Assembly: GCA_903847155.1 (NCBI GenBank)
Contig: CAINCU010000076.1
Span: forward strand, 1-59,971
Direction of reading: 5' to 3'
Source: an uncultured Gallionellaceae bacterium
Lineage (GTDB): Bacteria; Pseudomonadota; Gammaproteobacteria; Burkholderiales; Gallionellaceae
Length of the DNA: 59,971 bases
The position numbers were made by a program, and so were the translations under genes. The notes below the pieces were generated by a model. That model was not told where the DNA came from and did no database searches. It was given only the letters and a program-made list of their open reading frames with translations. Shown in pieces: positions 38,344 through 47,382 of the stretch. Positions within the stretch are counted from its first letter, which is position 1. Each line of letters opens with the position of its first letter.

Positions 38344-39930
38344 TTATGCCTTGCACGAATAGGAAGCCTGCTCATCTGAGGGATAGAGTGAAGAGCCGCC
38401 CCCGCAAGCCGCCACCACCTTCGGCTTGGCCAATTCCCGCTCGATGATATCCATCGTGGCCCGGCCGATATACTCGCTGTTCGGATCGGAGTTTTCGATC
38501 GCTTCGAGGTAGGCGCGACCGATCAGGCGACCGAGAGGCTTTGGATTGTAGAGCAGCTTTTTGATGAGAAAGGGATTGAACGTGAGCGGGTTATAGCCCT
38601 GCTTGAGATAGCCTTGGCTGATCAGCATTTGTTCCACCGGTGTGCCGGGTTGAATACCGATGAAGAAAATGAATGGCAACACGTTGTCGCGGCCGAACAT
38701 GGCATACAACTCCTTGATCTTGTCGATGGTCTTTTGCAGTGTTTGTACCGTCTCGCTGGGAGCGTTCAAGGGCATGTAAAGTTTGATCTTCTGATCGGTA
38801 TGGCCGTTCACCTGGAACATGCGAAAAGCATCCATCTGCTGCTCCAGCGAATAGCCCAGGGTCAGCTTGTCGATGATCTCCTGCGATCCGGCAAAAGACA
38901 GGTCAACGCTGCTCATCCCCGTGGCAATCATTTTCCGCGCGATTTCCGGCGTCAGGTGATTCAGCCGCAGATACCCCGACCAATTGATATCGATCTTTCT
39001 TGCCAGCAATTCGTCCAGGATCTGTTCGACATGCTCGGTGCTCCTTTTCGTCGAACAGAACTGCGCATCGGTGAACCAGATTTGCTTGACACCATATCGC
39101 CTGCGCAGTGTTTCCACCTCATTGGCGATTTCGACCGGCTCACGGTAGCGCTGTCTGGCACCCTCGATTTTGTTGTACAGGCAGAAATGGCATTGCAGAG
39201 GGCATCCCCGCTTGGTATGCACGCCGATGTCTTCGCCGATATACTGGTGAAAGTCTGGAAAAATAGATTCGACGTAAGTGAAATCGACCGCCGTAAGCTG
39301 GCGCAAATCGAAGGTTTCCGAGCGGGCGCGATGTTCGACCTGGCCGGAACGGTTCTTGTAGTAATACTCGCCGACCGGCTGGGTGAAACCATCGACAATC
39401 GACAGCATGGTGTCCTCGCCTTCGCCGATGACGATCACCGTTTCGGGCGGGCATTTCTCGGCGACATATTTGCCGAATATCGACACTGCCGTCCCGCCGA
39501 CCACCACGCGCGTGGCGGGCAGCATCCGCCTGACCATCTTCATGTAGCCGAAGTTGCGCAGCCGGCTGACTATATAGTCATAGATGATCGACAGTGCGCC
39601 CGTGGCCGCTTTCAGTCTGCGAAATAAATTCGGCGAATGGTCGAAGTTCATCACCACGCCGAGGGCATCGTCTTCAGGGTGGGGCCCGAAGGACTGCATG
39701 TTGCGCCAGGAAAAAGCCACAATGTCCGGACGCTGCGTGAGCAGGTGCTCCTTTAGCACACGTTTGCGGTCGGATGGCGCAACCAACGCCAGGTCAAGCA
39801 GGTGTTGATGAATATCCGGCCGCTGTTTATGAATGAAGTCGGCGACATAGATGACGCCGCCAGGATAGATTTTCCAGCAGGGCAGTCGGACGTAGAGTAT
39901 GGATTTGGCTTTAGTAGGCAACGGGGTCAT
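38344..39930 (-). CDS. Cobalamin-binding radical SAM protein, function unknown
   Basis: A 528-residue protein with an N-terminal B12-binding-type Rossmann region (about 1-190; VRLPCWKIYPGGVIYVADFI and RVVVGGTAVSIFG) and a radical SAM core whose cluster motif is CPLQCHFC near residue 242. A C-terminal extension of about 140 residues ends in a Gly/Ser/Cys-rich tail. This is the architecture of cobalamin-dependent radical SAM methylases (PhpK, TsrM and hopanoid HpnP-like types) and of some cyclases. No biosynthetic partner gene is adjacent, so the substrate is unknown. The start codon lies in a 19-bp tandem duplication and lacks a clear ribosome site, so the true start is uncertain. Confidence 0.82.
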   Translation of the reverse strand: MTPLPTKAKSILYVRLPCWKIYPGGVIYVADFIHKQRPDIHQHLLDLALVAPSDRKRVLKEHLLTQRPDIVAFSWRNMQSFGPHPEDDALGVVMNFDHSPNLFRRLKAATGALSIIYDYIVSRLRNFGYMKMVRRMLPATRVVVGGTAVSIFGKYVAEKCPPETVIVIGEGEDTMLSIVDGFTQPVGEYYYKNRSGQVEHRARSETFDLRQLTAVDFTYVESIFPDFHQYIGEDIGVHTKRGCPLQCHFCLYNKIEGARQRYREPVEIANEVETLRRRYGVKQIWFTDAQFCSTKRSTEHVEQILDELLARKIDINWSGYLRLNHLTPEIARKMIATGMSSVDLSFAGSQEIIDKLTLGYSLEQQMDAFRMFQVNGHTDQKIKLYMPLNAPSETVQTLQKTIDKIKELYAMFGRDNVLPFIFFIGIQPGTPVEQMLISQGYLKQGYNPLTFNPFLIKKLLYNPKPLGRLIGRAYLEAIENSDPNSEYIGRATMDIIERELAKPKVVAACGGGSSLYPSDEQASYSCKA

Positions 39931-39945
39931 TAGTAGGCAACGGGG
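39912..39945. repeat. 19-bp-period tandem duplication over the radical SAM start codon
   Basis: TAGTAGGCAACGGGG occurs at 39912-39926 and again at 39931-39945. The start codon of the radical SAM gene (39928-39930 on the minus strand) lies in the spacer between the copies. Confidence 0.8.
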
Positions 39946-39967
39946 GCAGTAGGTAGCGGATTCAAAG

Positions 39968-40081
39968 TTAAAGCAAAATTAAAGGGGCCAAGTTCGAATT
40001 GTTTTCCGGCGCGGCCGCAGCGCCAAACGGAATCGCAATTGCGCCAAGCAAAATCGCCATGTTGTAAAGTTCTGATCTCAT
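39968..40081 (-). pseudogene. Leader-like fragment, 37 codons
   Basis: A short frame with a good ribosome site (AAGGGACGGC before ATG). It encodes MRSELYNMAILLGAIAIPFG followed by an Ala run, then a stop after LAPLILL. The first 25 residues look like a signal peptide, but no mature protein follows. It may be the cut-off start of a secreted protein gene, or chance. It lies just upstream of the radical SAM gene on the same strand. Confidence 0.3.
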
Positions 40082-40459
40082 GCCGTCCCTTTCGCAAATT
40101 TCCGGTGCGCACCCTATCCGCCATCCCTGATGCAGTCAATAGGCCAAACGTCCTAAACCCTACTCCCTAAATACTTTTGCCGAGCGTTACAACTCCAGCT
40201 CACCTCACCTTGCCCTGCCTAGCTGTTGTCGCCTTCCGCTGCTACCCGCTGCCTTCCTCTCGATTTGCTCTCGCGCCGTTGTCCGACCAACTGTTCGATG
40301 GTTGGCTTTGGGTGTGGCGACTACGAGAGACAGAGCATCGTGTAAATTCCTGTCAATAGGCAATCCGCATCATTTGCCTTGCGAAAGCCCCCAACCAATC
40401 AAACAAAAATGGCACGTCCTGATTCTCGGCCTAACTTTGAATCAGAACAAAACCAGTTC
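40082..40459. other. Gene-poor region with repeat fragments
   Basis: No convincing gene in 378 bp. It holds a partial copy of the dispersed element (about 40342-40373, with TGTCAATAGGCAATCCGCAT) and the bare core GTCAATAGG at 40135-40143. The rest is C/T-rich on the plus strand with no recognised signal. Confidence 0.65.
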
Positions 40460-41017
40460 TTAGAAGCGAACCTGGACTTCGTAACGGCGGTTCTTGGCTT
40501 TCTTGGCGGCGGTGTCGTCGCGTTTGACCAGCCTATTTTCAGAGCCCATACCGACGGATTCGATGTCGCCCGCATCCACGCCTTGCGCGATCAGTTCCTT
40601 GACCATGACTTGGGCGCGACGTGCCGAGAGTTCTTTGTTCTTGGCGGCATCGCCGGAGGAGTCAGTGTGACCGGAGACGATGAATTTGAATCCGGTTTGG
40701 CCTTGGGCTTGCAGTTTCTTTTTCACGTCGATGATTTGGTTGGCAAGTTTTTTGGATTTGCTGCCGCAACCGGCTTCCAGTACATCCGATCCGCTCTTGA
40801 ATGAACATTGGTTCTTGCGCCCTTCTGCCAGCAGACGTTTGTTAACTTGGGCGGCGATTTGTTCATTACCTTTGGCGCGCGCTTTTTCTCTGGCTTGGTC
40901 GGCAGCTTTTGATTGAAGGTCGGCAGTGTTGGGCTTTTTGATGTTATCCATGAGACCAGCATGGGCAAGAGTTGCGGCAGTGGACAACAACAGAACGAAT
41001 AATAATTTTTTCTTCAT
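40460..41017 (-). CDS. Small OmpA-like domain protein, periplasmic or outer membrane
   Basis: A 185-residue protein with a clear signal peptide (MKKKLLFVLLLSTAATLAHA, cut before GLMDN). It has a Lys/Ala-rich helical linker (about 25-70) and a C-terminal OmpA-type peptidoglycan-binding domain (FIVSGHTDSSGDAAKNKELS, ARRAQVMVKEL, NRRYEVQVRF). It has no beta-barrel and no lipobox cysteine, so it is probably a periplasmic wall-binding protein. A Cys pair (QCSF and AGCG) may form a disulfide. AAAGGG precedes the start. Confidence 0.9.
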   Translation of the reverse strand: MKKKLLFVLLLSTAATLAHAGLMDNIKKPNTADLQSKAADQAREKARAKGNEQIAAQVNKRLLAEGRKNQCSFKSGSDVLEAGCGSKSKKLANQIIDVKKKLQAQGQTGFKFIVSGHTDSSGDAAKNKELSARRAQVMVKELIAQGVDAGDIESVGMGSENRLVKRDDTAAKKAKNRRYEVQVRF

Positions 41018-41130
41018 GACTAAAAACCCTTTTACTTTGATTTGAACAAACTTTATGGCGCAGTGAAATTGCGCCGCGAATGCTCTGCGAATTGGGAGAA
41101 TTGGTCAACTAATTTTGCTAAGACCCAGAC

Positions 41131-41152
41131 TTGATTGTGGTTTTACAATCAA
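41131..41152. promoter_or_regulatory. Operator-like palindrome
   Basis: TTGATTGT, six bases, ACAATCAA: a perfect 8-bp inverted pair of operator size. It lies 114 bp upstream of the OmpA-like gene start. It could bind a dimeric repressor or simply form a small hairpin. Confidence 0.35.
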
Positions 41153-41358
41153 TGTAAAAATAGTCCATATGGCATATTGACAAACGCGCATTACCCACAA
41201 CCCCAAGCAAACATACGGCTTTTCGACCTATACCTGCCCCATGAAATAGCGAACTTACTGTATTACATTGTTTATATTCATATTTATTTCTGTATATTTT
41301 TTGAGCAAGACAACCGAAAGGCAGTCAATATTGGGCTTGCGATAGAGGTGCAGGCAAT

Positions 41359-41393
41359 TCATCCACAAAGTTATCCACAACTTTTGTGCATAA
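41359..41393. promoter_or_regulatory. DnaA-box cluster
   Basis: Three nonamers in 35 bp match the DnaA consensus TTWTNCACA: TCATCCACA (41359-41367, one mismatch), TTATCCACA (41371-41379, exact) and, on the minus strand, TTATGCACA (41385-41393, exact). A fourth, TTACCCACA (41191-41199), is one base off. An A/T-rich block lies between them. exbB begins about 120 bp downstream. Confidence 0.6.
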
Positions 41394-41515
41394 GGAAATT
41401 TTCCTATATGCAACGCCAAGTTAGCGTAAACCGTTCGACTTGTCTTGCCCAAGGTGGGGGGAACACGCTACAGTTCGCGCCTTGGATTTTCGCTAAATTT
41501 CACTGGAGACGTTGC

Positions 41516-42124
41516 GTGTTCACTCTCATCGAAGCTGCTGGCTGGCCCATCTGGTTACTTATCATTGCATCCCTGATTTCGGTCACGCTGATCACCGAGC
41601 GTTTTATTTTCTTGCGCCGGAAAAATATTGTCCCACCCAAGCTGTTGAACGAAGTGGTGGCTGAACTGAGGAAAAGTGGCGTGAGCGCGCAGATGTTGCT
41701 CAGGTTGAACAGCAGTTCGCCACTCGGCAAAGTATTCGCCGCCGGGTTGAAGAACATCAAAAGTTCGCCTGATGTGATGAAAGATTCCATCGAGGAGTCG
41801 GGTCGCGCAGCGGCGCACGAGATGGAGCGTTTTCTCACCACGCTCGGCACCATCGCCTCGATCAGCCCGTTGCTGGGACTGTTTGGCACGGTGGTGGGCA
41901 TGATCGAGATTTTCGGCGCGCAAAACGCGGGCGGTGCAGCACCGGCGGAGTTGGCACACGGTATCTCGGTGGCGCTGTACAACACGGCGTTCGGCTTGAT
42001 CGTTGCCATTCCCAGCATGATCGCCTATCGCCATTTTCGTGGCACGGTGGATACGCTCACCATTGAAATGGAGCAGCAAGCAGTCAAGTTGGTTGAGATC
42101 GTGCATGGGGATCGCAGTAAATGA
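41516..42124 (+). CDS. exbB: ExbB/TolQ-family proton channel protein
   Basis: A 202-residue MotA/TolQ/ExbB protein with an N-terminal helix (WPIWLLIIASLISVTLITER), a cytoplasmic loop and two more helices (TIASISPLLGLFGTVVGMIEIF and the ALYNTAFGLIVAIPSM segment). The start is GTG 41516 with TGGAG 8 nt upstream; the frame is open much further but without signals. With ExbD it should form a proton-driven motor that energises TonB- or Tol-type outer-membrane processes. It overlaps exbD by 4 bp. Confidence 0.93.
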   Translation: MFTLIEAAGWPIWLLIIASLISVTLITERFIFLRRKNIVPPKLLNEVVAELRKSGVSAQMLLRLNSSSPLGKVFAAGLKNIKSSPDVMKDSIEESGRAAAHEMERFLTTLGTIASISPLLGLFGTVVGMIEIFGAQNAGGAAPAELAHGISVALYNTAFGLIVAIPSMIAYRHFRGTVDTLTIEMEQQAVKLVEIVHGDRSK

Positions 42125-42543
42125 ATTTCCAGCGCGGACGCCAACGTGAGGAACCGGAAATCAATCTGATTCCGATGATTGATGTGCTGTTGGTGGTGTT
42201 GATCTTTTTGATGGTCACCACCAGTTACGGAAAATTCTCCGAGTTGCAGATCAATCTGCCACAAGCTTCAGGTGATGACAGTAAAGTCCCACTCAGCAAA
42301 CCGATCACGGTGGCGGTGGATGCTTCGGAACATTTTGCGGTCAACGGCTCCCGTACCGCATTCACCAATGTGAATGACTTTGCGCAAGTGCTGCGCAAAG
42401 CCGCAGGCGACCAGACCGATCCCACCATCGTCATCAACGCTGATGCCAAAGCGCTGCACCAATCGGTTATTAATATCATGGAAGCCGCTCGCGTCGCGGG
42501 ATACGGGCGTATTACGTTTACCACCCAGAATCAAATCAAATAA
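42121..42543 (+). CDS. exbD: ExbD/TolR-family protein
   Basis: A 140-residue partner of ExbB with one N-terminal helix containing the conserved acidic residue (INLIPMIDVLLVVLIFLMVT, Asp in MIDVL) and a periplasmic domain. No tonB gene is adjacent, so the ExbD/TolR choice rests on sequence type and on the common betaproteobacterial order exbB-exbD-lpxK. lpxK begins 7 bp downstream. Confidence 0.93.
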   Translation: MNFQRGRQREEPEINLIPMIDVLLVVLIFLMVTTSYGKFSELQINLPQASGDDSKVPLSKPITVAVDASEHFAVNGSRTAFTNVNDFAQVLRKAAGDQTDPTIVINADAKALHQSVINIMEAARVAGYGRITFTTQNQIK

Positions 42544-42550
42544 TTAACAG

Positions 42551-43534
42551 ATGGAGCGACTGCAACATCACTGGTATCGCCTCTCGCCGCTGCATCTGTT
42601 GCTCTACCCTATTAGTCTGATTTTTCGCGTACTCGCTGCTTTGCGGCGTTTGCTGTACCACAGCGGCGTGCTGACCTCGGTGAAGCTGCCGGTTCCGGTG
42701 ATTGTCGTTGGCAATATCAGCATCGGCGGCACAGGCAAGACCCCGCTCACGCTGTGGCTGGCTCAGCAGCTGCTCGACGCTGGCTGGCATCCTGGTATCA
42801 TTAGTCGCGGCTACCGGAAACAGAACCATGACCGGAACGCTCTGCGCGAAGTCACCACCAATGACACAGCGGATGAAGTCGGCGATGAACCTTTGCTGAT
42901 GGCGCAACGCGGGTTGTGCCCGATATGGATCGGACGTGATCGCCCCGCTGTCGCCCTTGGCTTGCTGCAAGCCCACCCGGAATGCGACATCATCCTGAGT
43001 GACGACGGGCTACAGCATTATCGTTTGCGGCGCGATGTGGAGATCGCGGTGATCGATGGCGCACGTCGCTTCGGCAACGGCTTGTTGCTGCCCGCCGGTC
43101 CGTTGCGTGAGCCGCTATCGCGCTTGCAGGAAGTAGATGCGATTGTCGCCAATGGTGGCGCAGCACGAAGCGGCGAGTTCGCCATGCAACTAGAAGGTAC
43201 TTCTTTTTATAATCTGCTCAACCCGGAGTTGATTAAAACGGCTAGCGAGTTCGCTCACCAACAACTACATGCCGTCGCCGGCATCGGCCATCCGCAGCGT
43301 TTCTTCGCCCATCTTGAACATCTCGGCTTACGCTGTACCACGCACGCCTTCCCGGATCATCATCGTTTTACCCCGCCAGAGCTATCCTTCAATAACGCGG
43401 ATGCAATACTCATGACGGAAAAAGATGCGGTAAAATGCGCCGCGTTCGCCACCGAGAAGCATTGGGTGTTGCGCGTGGATGCGCAAGTCAGTCCGGCTCT
43501 CGCCCAACTCATCATCAAAAAGGTCTCGCCATAA
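42551..43534 (+). CDS. lpxK: Tetraacyldisaccharide 4'-kinase
   Basis: A 327-residue inner-membrane-associated kinase that adds the 4'-phosphate in lipid A synthesis. The P-loop is [17 protein letters not shown] at about residues 55-71. A hydrophobic N-terminal segment ([16 protein letters not shown]), [15 protein letters not shown] and the C-terminal [10 protein letters not shown] block are typical. Its product phosphate is one site later masked by Ara4N from the arn genes in this window. Its stop overlaps the next start (TAATG). Confidence 0.95.
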   Translation: MERLQHHWYRLSPLHLLLYPISLIFRVLAALRRLLYHSGVLTSVKLPVPVIVVGNISIGGTGKTPLTLWLAQQLLDAGWHPGIISRGYRKQNHDRNALREVTTNDTADEVGDEPLLMAQRGLCPIWIGRDRPAVALGLLQAHPECDIILSDDGLQHYRLRRDVEIAVIDGARRFGNGLLLPAGPLREPLSRLQEVDAIVANGGAARSGEFAMQLEGTSFYNLLNPELIKTASEFAHQQLHAVAGIGHPQRFFAHLEHLGLRCTTHAFPDHHRFTPPELSFNNADAILMTEKDAVKCAAFATEKHWVLRVDAQVSPALAQLIIKKVSP

Positions 43535-43719
43535 TGGATGCCAAACTGCTCGACATACTGGTTTGCCCGCTGTGCAAATCGCCGCTGATCTACCGCAAGC
43601 CCGAACAGGAACTGATCTGCAAGGCAGATCGGCTGGCCTACCCGATCAAGGACGACATTCCGGTCATGCTGGCCGATGAAGCACGCGCGATGACTGTCGA
43701 GGAAGTAGCAAAACTCTGA
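43534..43719 (+). CDS. Trm112/YcaR-family small protein
   Basis: A 61-residue zinc-ribbon-like protein ([20 protein letters not shown]; the second pair is reduced to a single Cys in ELICKADRL). Bacterial members of this family lie, as here, between lpxK and kdsB. The role in bacteria is unclear; eukaryotic Trm112 activates methyltransferases. Start ATG overlaps the lpxK stop, and its stop overlaps kdsB (TGATG), so the three are coupled. Confidence 0.93.
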   Translation: MDAKLLDILVCPLCKSPLIYRKPEQELICKADRLAYPIKDDIPVMLADEARAMTVEEVAKL

Positions 43720-44492
43720 TGCTGGCGTTCAAGGTTGTCATTCCCGCACGTTTCGCTTCGACCCGCCTGCCCGGCAAACCGCTGCTCGACATCGGCGGCA
43801 AGCCGATGGTTATCCGTGTCGCGGAGCAGGCCGCACAGAGCGGTGCGCAACAGATCATTATCGCCACTGATCACCAACCCATTATCGCCGCAGCTCGGGA
43901 ACATGGCTTTCAGGCCTGCATGACGCGCGTCGAGCATGCCAGCGGCACGGATCGCATCGCGGAAGTATTGGCACTACAGGGTTGGACAGACGACACCATC
44001 GTGGTCAATGTACAGGGCGATGAACCGCTGATTCCTCCCTCACTCATTTGCTCTGTCGCGCGACACCTGCACGACCACCCGGACTGCGCTATCGCCACCG
44101 CTTGCCACCCCATTCATGACGAAGCTTCGATGCGCAATCCCAATATCGTCAAAACGGTGTTGGACAAGCATGGTAATGCGCTGTATTTCAGTCGTGCGCC
44201 GATTCCTTGGCCGCGCGATGCTTACGCGCAAAACCAGCCGTTACCAAAAGATGTCGGGGCGCTGCGCCATATCGGCATTTATGCCTATCGCGCCAGCTTT
44301 TTACGCGCTTACGGCCAGCTTGATCCCGCCCCCATTGAGCAGATTGAGTCGCTAGAACAACTGCGCGCGTTGTATCATGGCTACAGGATCGGCGTTACAG
44401 TCGCCGATCTTGCACCACCCGGCGGCGTGGACACCGAACTGGATTTGCAGGTCGCACGGCAATTTTTTATCGAACACATTAACCACAACTAA
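43719..44492 (+). CDS. kdsB: CMP-Kdo synthetase
   Basis: A 257-residue 3-deoxy-manno-octulosonate cytidylyltransferase that activates Kdo for the LPS inner core. Motifs: [20 protein letters not shown] at the start, [12 protein letters not shown] for the metal and nucleotide, and [12 protein letters not shown]. Length is normal. It overlaps the Trm112-like gene by 1 bp, and adk follows 12 bp downstream with its own AAGGAG. Confidence 0.96.
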   Translation: MLAFKVVIPARFASTRLPGKPLLDIGGKPMVIRVAEQAAQSGAQQIIIATDHQPIIAAAREHGFQACMTRVEHASGTDRIAEVLALQGWTDDTIVVNVQGDEPLIPPSLICSVARHLHDHPDCAIATACHPIHDEASMRNPNIVKTVLDKHGNALYFSRAPIPWPRDAYAQNQPLPKDVGALRHIGIYAYRASFLRAYGQLDPAPIEQIESLEQLRALYHGYRIGVTVADLAPPGGVDTELDLQVARQFFIEHINHN

Positions 44493-45161
<669 letters not shown>

Positions 45162-45163
45162 TA

Positions 45164-45562
45164 ATGCCGGCTAAACCCGTCCTGACTCTGGAAGATGCAA
45201 AGCGAATCGCAGCCGCTGCGGAAGCCGAAGCATCCAAGAATGGATGGGGAGTGGTCGTCGCAGTGATGGATGACGGGGGGCATTTGCTCTATCTGCAACG
45301 CAGCCATGAAACACAGTTCGGCAGCGTGGAAACTGCTATCGCCAAGGCGCATGCCGCAGTGGCTTTCCAGCGTCCCACCAAGATGTCGGAAGATGCGGTG
45401 TTAAGCGGGCGTTTGATCCATCTGGCTCTGCCCGGCGTGATCCCTGCCGAAGGCGGCATACCGTTGCTGCGCGACGGCATCGTCATCGGAGGCTTGGGCA
45501 TCAGCGGAGTGCGTTCGGTGCAGGATGGGCAGGTCGCCGCAGCCGGAGCAAGTGCTCTGTAA
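45164..45562 (+). CDS. GlcG/HbpS-family protein
   Basis: A 132-residue protein of the GlcG/HbpS (DUF336) family, identified from LEDAKRIAAAAEAEASKNG, VAVMDDGGHLLYLQR and the C-terminal GGLGISGV. Relatives include the heme-binding HbpS and the poorly understood GlcG. No signal peptide is seen, so it is cytoplasmic here. It starts 2 bp after adk and probably shares its transcript. Confidence 0.88.
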   Translation: MPAKPVLTLEDAKRIAAAAEAEASKNGWGVVVAVMDDGGHLLYLQRSHETQFGSVETAIAKAHAAVAFQRPTKMSEDAVLSGRLIHLALPGVIPAEGGIPLLRDGIVIGGLGISGVRSVQDGQVAAAGASAL

Positions 45563-46074
45563 TAGTTTAATCAGCCACGGACAATCACCTACAAACACGG
45601 ACTTCCCATTCAATCTGTCGGGAGCATCCGTAAAAATCCGTGTTTTTCTGTGGCTAATTTTTTCCTTCCCCAACATGCAGTGCGCATTGTGAGCACTGCA
45701 CCTACTCGCAATTAGTCTGAACTGCTTCGCGTTTGGAACGCGTCAGCCAGTTCATTAAACATAATGCACTGGCGCTTTTGGTTTATTGAATTGTTCTATA
45801 GCAATTTATAAATTTCCCATATGACCTAATATGGTCTAATTTCTATTTTTCTTCTATCGCTTACTTCTAATGCGTAGAGGAGCCAGAATGGAGCTACTTG
45901 ATGCGCATACGCGATACTTTAGTCTGAAGTAAGGTGATACTTTAGTCTGATATAAGCCCACCCTCTTACGCAATTCAAGCTCACACTCTTACGCAACAAC
46001 ATTAGCCGTAAATGTCGTAATATGCCTGCCGCAGGAATTTGTACATCAACACTATAAATAGTGGAGGGGGAGGA
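45563..46074. other. Gene-poor region upstream of pfp
   Basis: About 510 bp with no convincing gene. A long imperfect inverted repeat follows the GlcG-like gene: AGCCAC and AAACACGGA at 45573-45601 pair with TCCGTGTTT and GTGGCT at 45637-45655. A palindrome GCAGTG...CACTGC follows near 45678, and two pairs of direct repeats lie at 45913-45996. The A/T-rich centre (about 45780-45860) is a plausible promoter zone for pfp, but I cannot assign boxes. Confidence 0.65.
45913..45996. repeat. Two pairs of direct repeats, both with 23-bp period
   Basis: GATACTTTAGTCTGA occurs at 45913-45927 and 45936-45950. CTCTTACGCAA occurs at 45963-45973 and 45986-45996. Both pairs are offset by exactly 23 bp. They lie about 80-160 bp upstream of pfp and could be a lone transposon end or stacked protein-binding sites. 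Confidence 0.7.
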
Positions 46075-47328
46075 ATGGCAAAAAAGAATGCGTTCTATGC
46101 ACAGTCCGGTGGCGTCACTGCCGTCATCAATACTTCAGCCTGTGGAGTCATTGAAACCGCACGCAAACATAAAGATAAGATAGGTAAAGTGTATGCAGGA
46201 CGCAACGGCATCATTGGAGCTCTTACCGAAGATTTGATCGACACCTCCAAAGAGTCCGCTAAAGCCATCGCCTCACTGCGGCACACACCATCTGGCGCAT
46301 TTGGATCTTGTCGCTTCAAACTCAAATCGCTGGATCATAACCAGCGTGAATACGCTCGCTTAATCGAGGTATTCAAAGCACACAACATTGGCTACTTCTT
46401 CTACAACGGAGGCGGCGATTCCGCAGACACCTGCTACAAAGTCTCGCAACTATCCGAGAAACTTGGCTATCCGGTGCAGGCTATCCACGTACCTAAGACA
46501 GTAGATAACGACTTGCCCATCACTGACTGTTGTCCTGGTTTCGGTTCCGTCGCCAAATACATCGCAGTTTCCACGCTGGAAGCCAGCTTCGACGTTCGTT
46601 CCATGGCTAAGACATCCACCAAAGTATTCGTGCTGGAAGTGATGGGACGTCACGCCGGATGGATCGCCGCTGCAGGCGGTTTGGTGGAAGAGCAAGGAAT
46701 CCCTGTGGTTATTTTGTTCCCGGAGATCGAATTCGACCAGAAAAAATTCCTTGCCAAGGTGGATGCAATGGTCAAGAAGCATGGCTATTGCAGCGTGGTA
46801 GTGTCGGAAGGCTGTCACTACCCAGACGGCAAGTTCCTCGCCGAACAAGGCACGCGCGATGCATTCGGTCATGCTCAATTGGGCGGCGCTGCACCTGTAG
46901 TCGCCAACATGGTGAAAGAAGCACTAGGCTACAAATTCCATTGGGCCGTCGCCGATTATTTACAACGCGCCGCGCGCCACATCGCCTCCAAGACCGATGT
47001 TGAACAAGCCTATGCGCTCGGCAAAGCCGCCGTCGAGTTGGCACTCAAAGGTCAGAACGCAGTGATGCCCACCGTGCAGCGTCTATCCGACAAGCCGTAC
47101 AAATGGAAAGTTGGTGTTGCACCTTTGTCAAAAGTTGCCAACGTGGAAAAGTTCATGCCGCGTAACTTCATTACATCTGACGGATTCGGCATCACCGCCA
47201 AATGCCGTGCTTACCTCTCGCCGCTCATAAAGGGTGAAGACTATCCGCCCTTCAAGGACGGGTTGCCACAATATGTACAATTGAAAAATGTTGCTGTTGC
47301 AAAAAAGCTGGAAGAGTTCAAGATTTAA
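46075..47328 (+). CDS. pfp: Pyrophosphate-dependent 6-phosphofructokinase
   Basis: A 417-residue phosphofructokinase. The nucleotide-site loop reads NGGGDSADT, with Asp where ATP enzymes have Gly, and PKTVDNDLPITD has the Lys typical of PPi users. Both are the accepted markers of PPi specificity. The catalytic region MGRHAGWIAA is intact. The enzyme is reversible and can serve both glycolysis and gluconeogenesis. I start at MAKKNAFYAQ with GGAGGGGGAGGA immediately before; the open frame extends 12 codons further. hppA follows 54 bp downstream. Confidence 0.95.
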   Translation: MAKKNAFYAQSGGVTAVINTSACGVIETARKHKDKIGKVYAGRNGIIGALTEDLIDTSKESAKAIASLRHTPSGAFGSCRFKLKSLDHNQREYARLIEVFKAHNIGYFFYNGGGDSADTCYKVSQLSEKLGYPVQAIHVPKTVDNDLPITDCCPGFGSVAKYIAVSTLEASFDVRSMAKTSTKVFVLEVMGRHAGWIAAAGGLVEEQGIPVVILFPEIEFDQKKFLAKVDAMVKKHGYCSVVVSEGCHYPDGKFLAEQGTRDAFGHAQLGGAAPVVANMVKEALGYKFHWAVADYLQRAARHIASKTDVEQAYALGKAAVELALKGQNAVMPTVQRLSDKPYKWKVGVAPLSKVANVEKFMPRNFITSDGFGITAKCRAYLSPLIKGEDYPPFKDGLPQYVQLKNVAVAKKLEEFKI

Positions 47329-47382
47329 TTTTTTAATAACACATCGCTTCGTTTGGAGCGATTTTGACTTGAGGAGAAGAAC

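Larger units (their letters stand above)
41018..41515. other. Long intergenic region between divergent OmpA-like gene and exbB
   Basis: About 500 bp without a gene; the frame open across its right half is only the upstream extension of exbB and lacks a ribosome site. It contains an A/T-rich stretch at 41261-41303, four DnaA-box-like nonamers and a small palindrome, listed separately. Confidence 0.75.

Noticed and set aside
39930-40139. A 69-codon minus-strand frame upstream of the radical SAM gene
   Set aside because: No ribosome site and no domain; another frame in the same stretch has a better start and a signal-peptide-like sequence.
41018-41515. Chromosomal replication origin
   Set aside because: DnaA boxes and an A/T-rich block are present, but the usual origin genes are absent and the box count is low. 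Kept only as a DnaA-box cluster.
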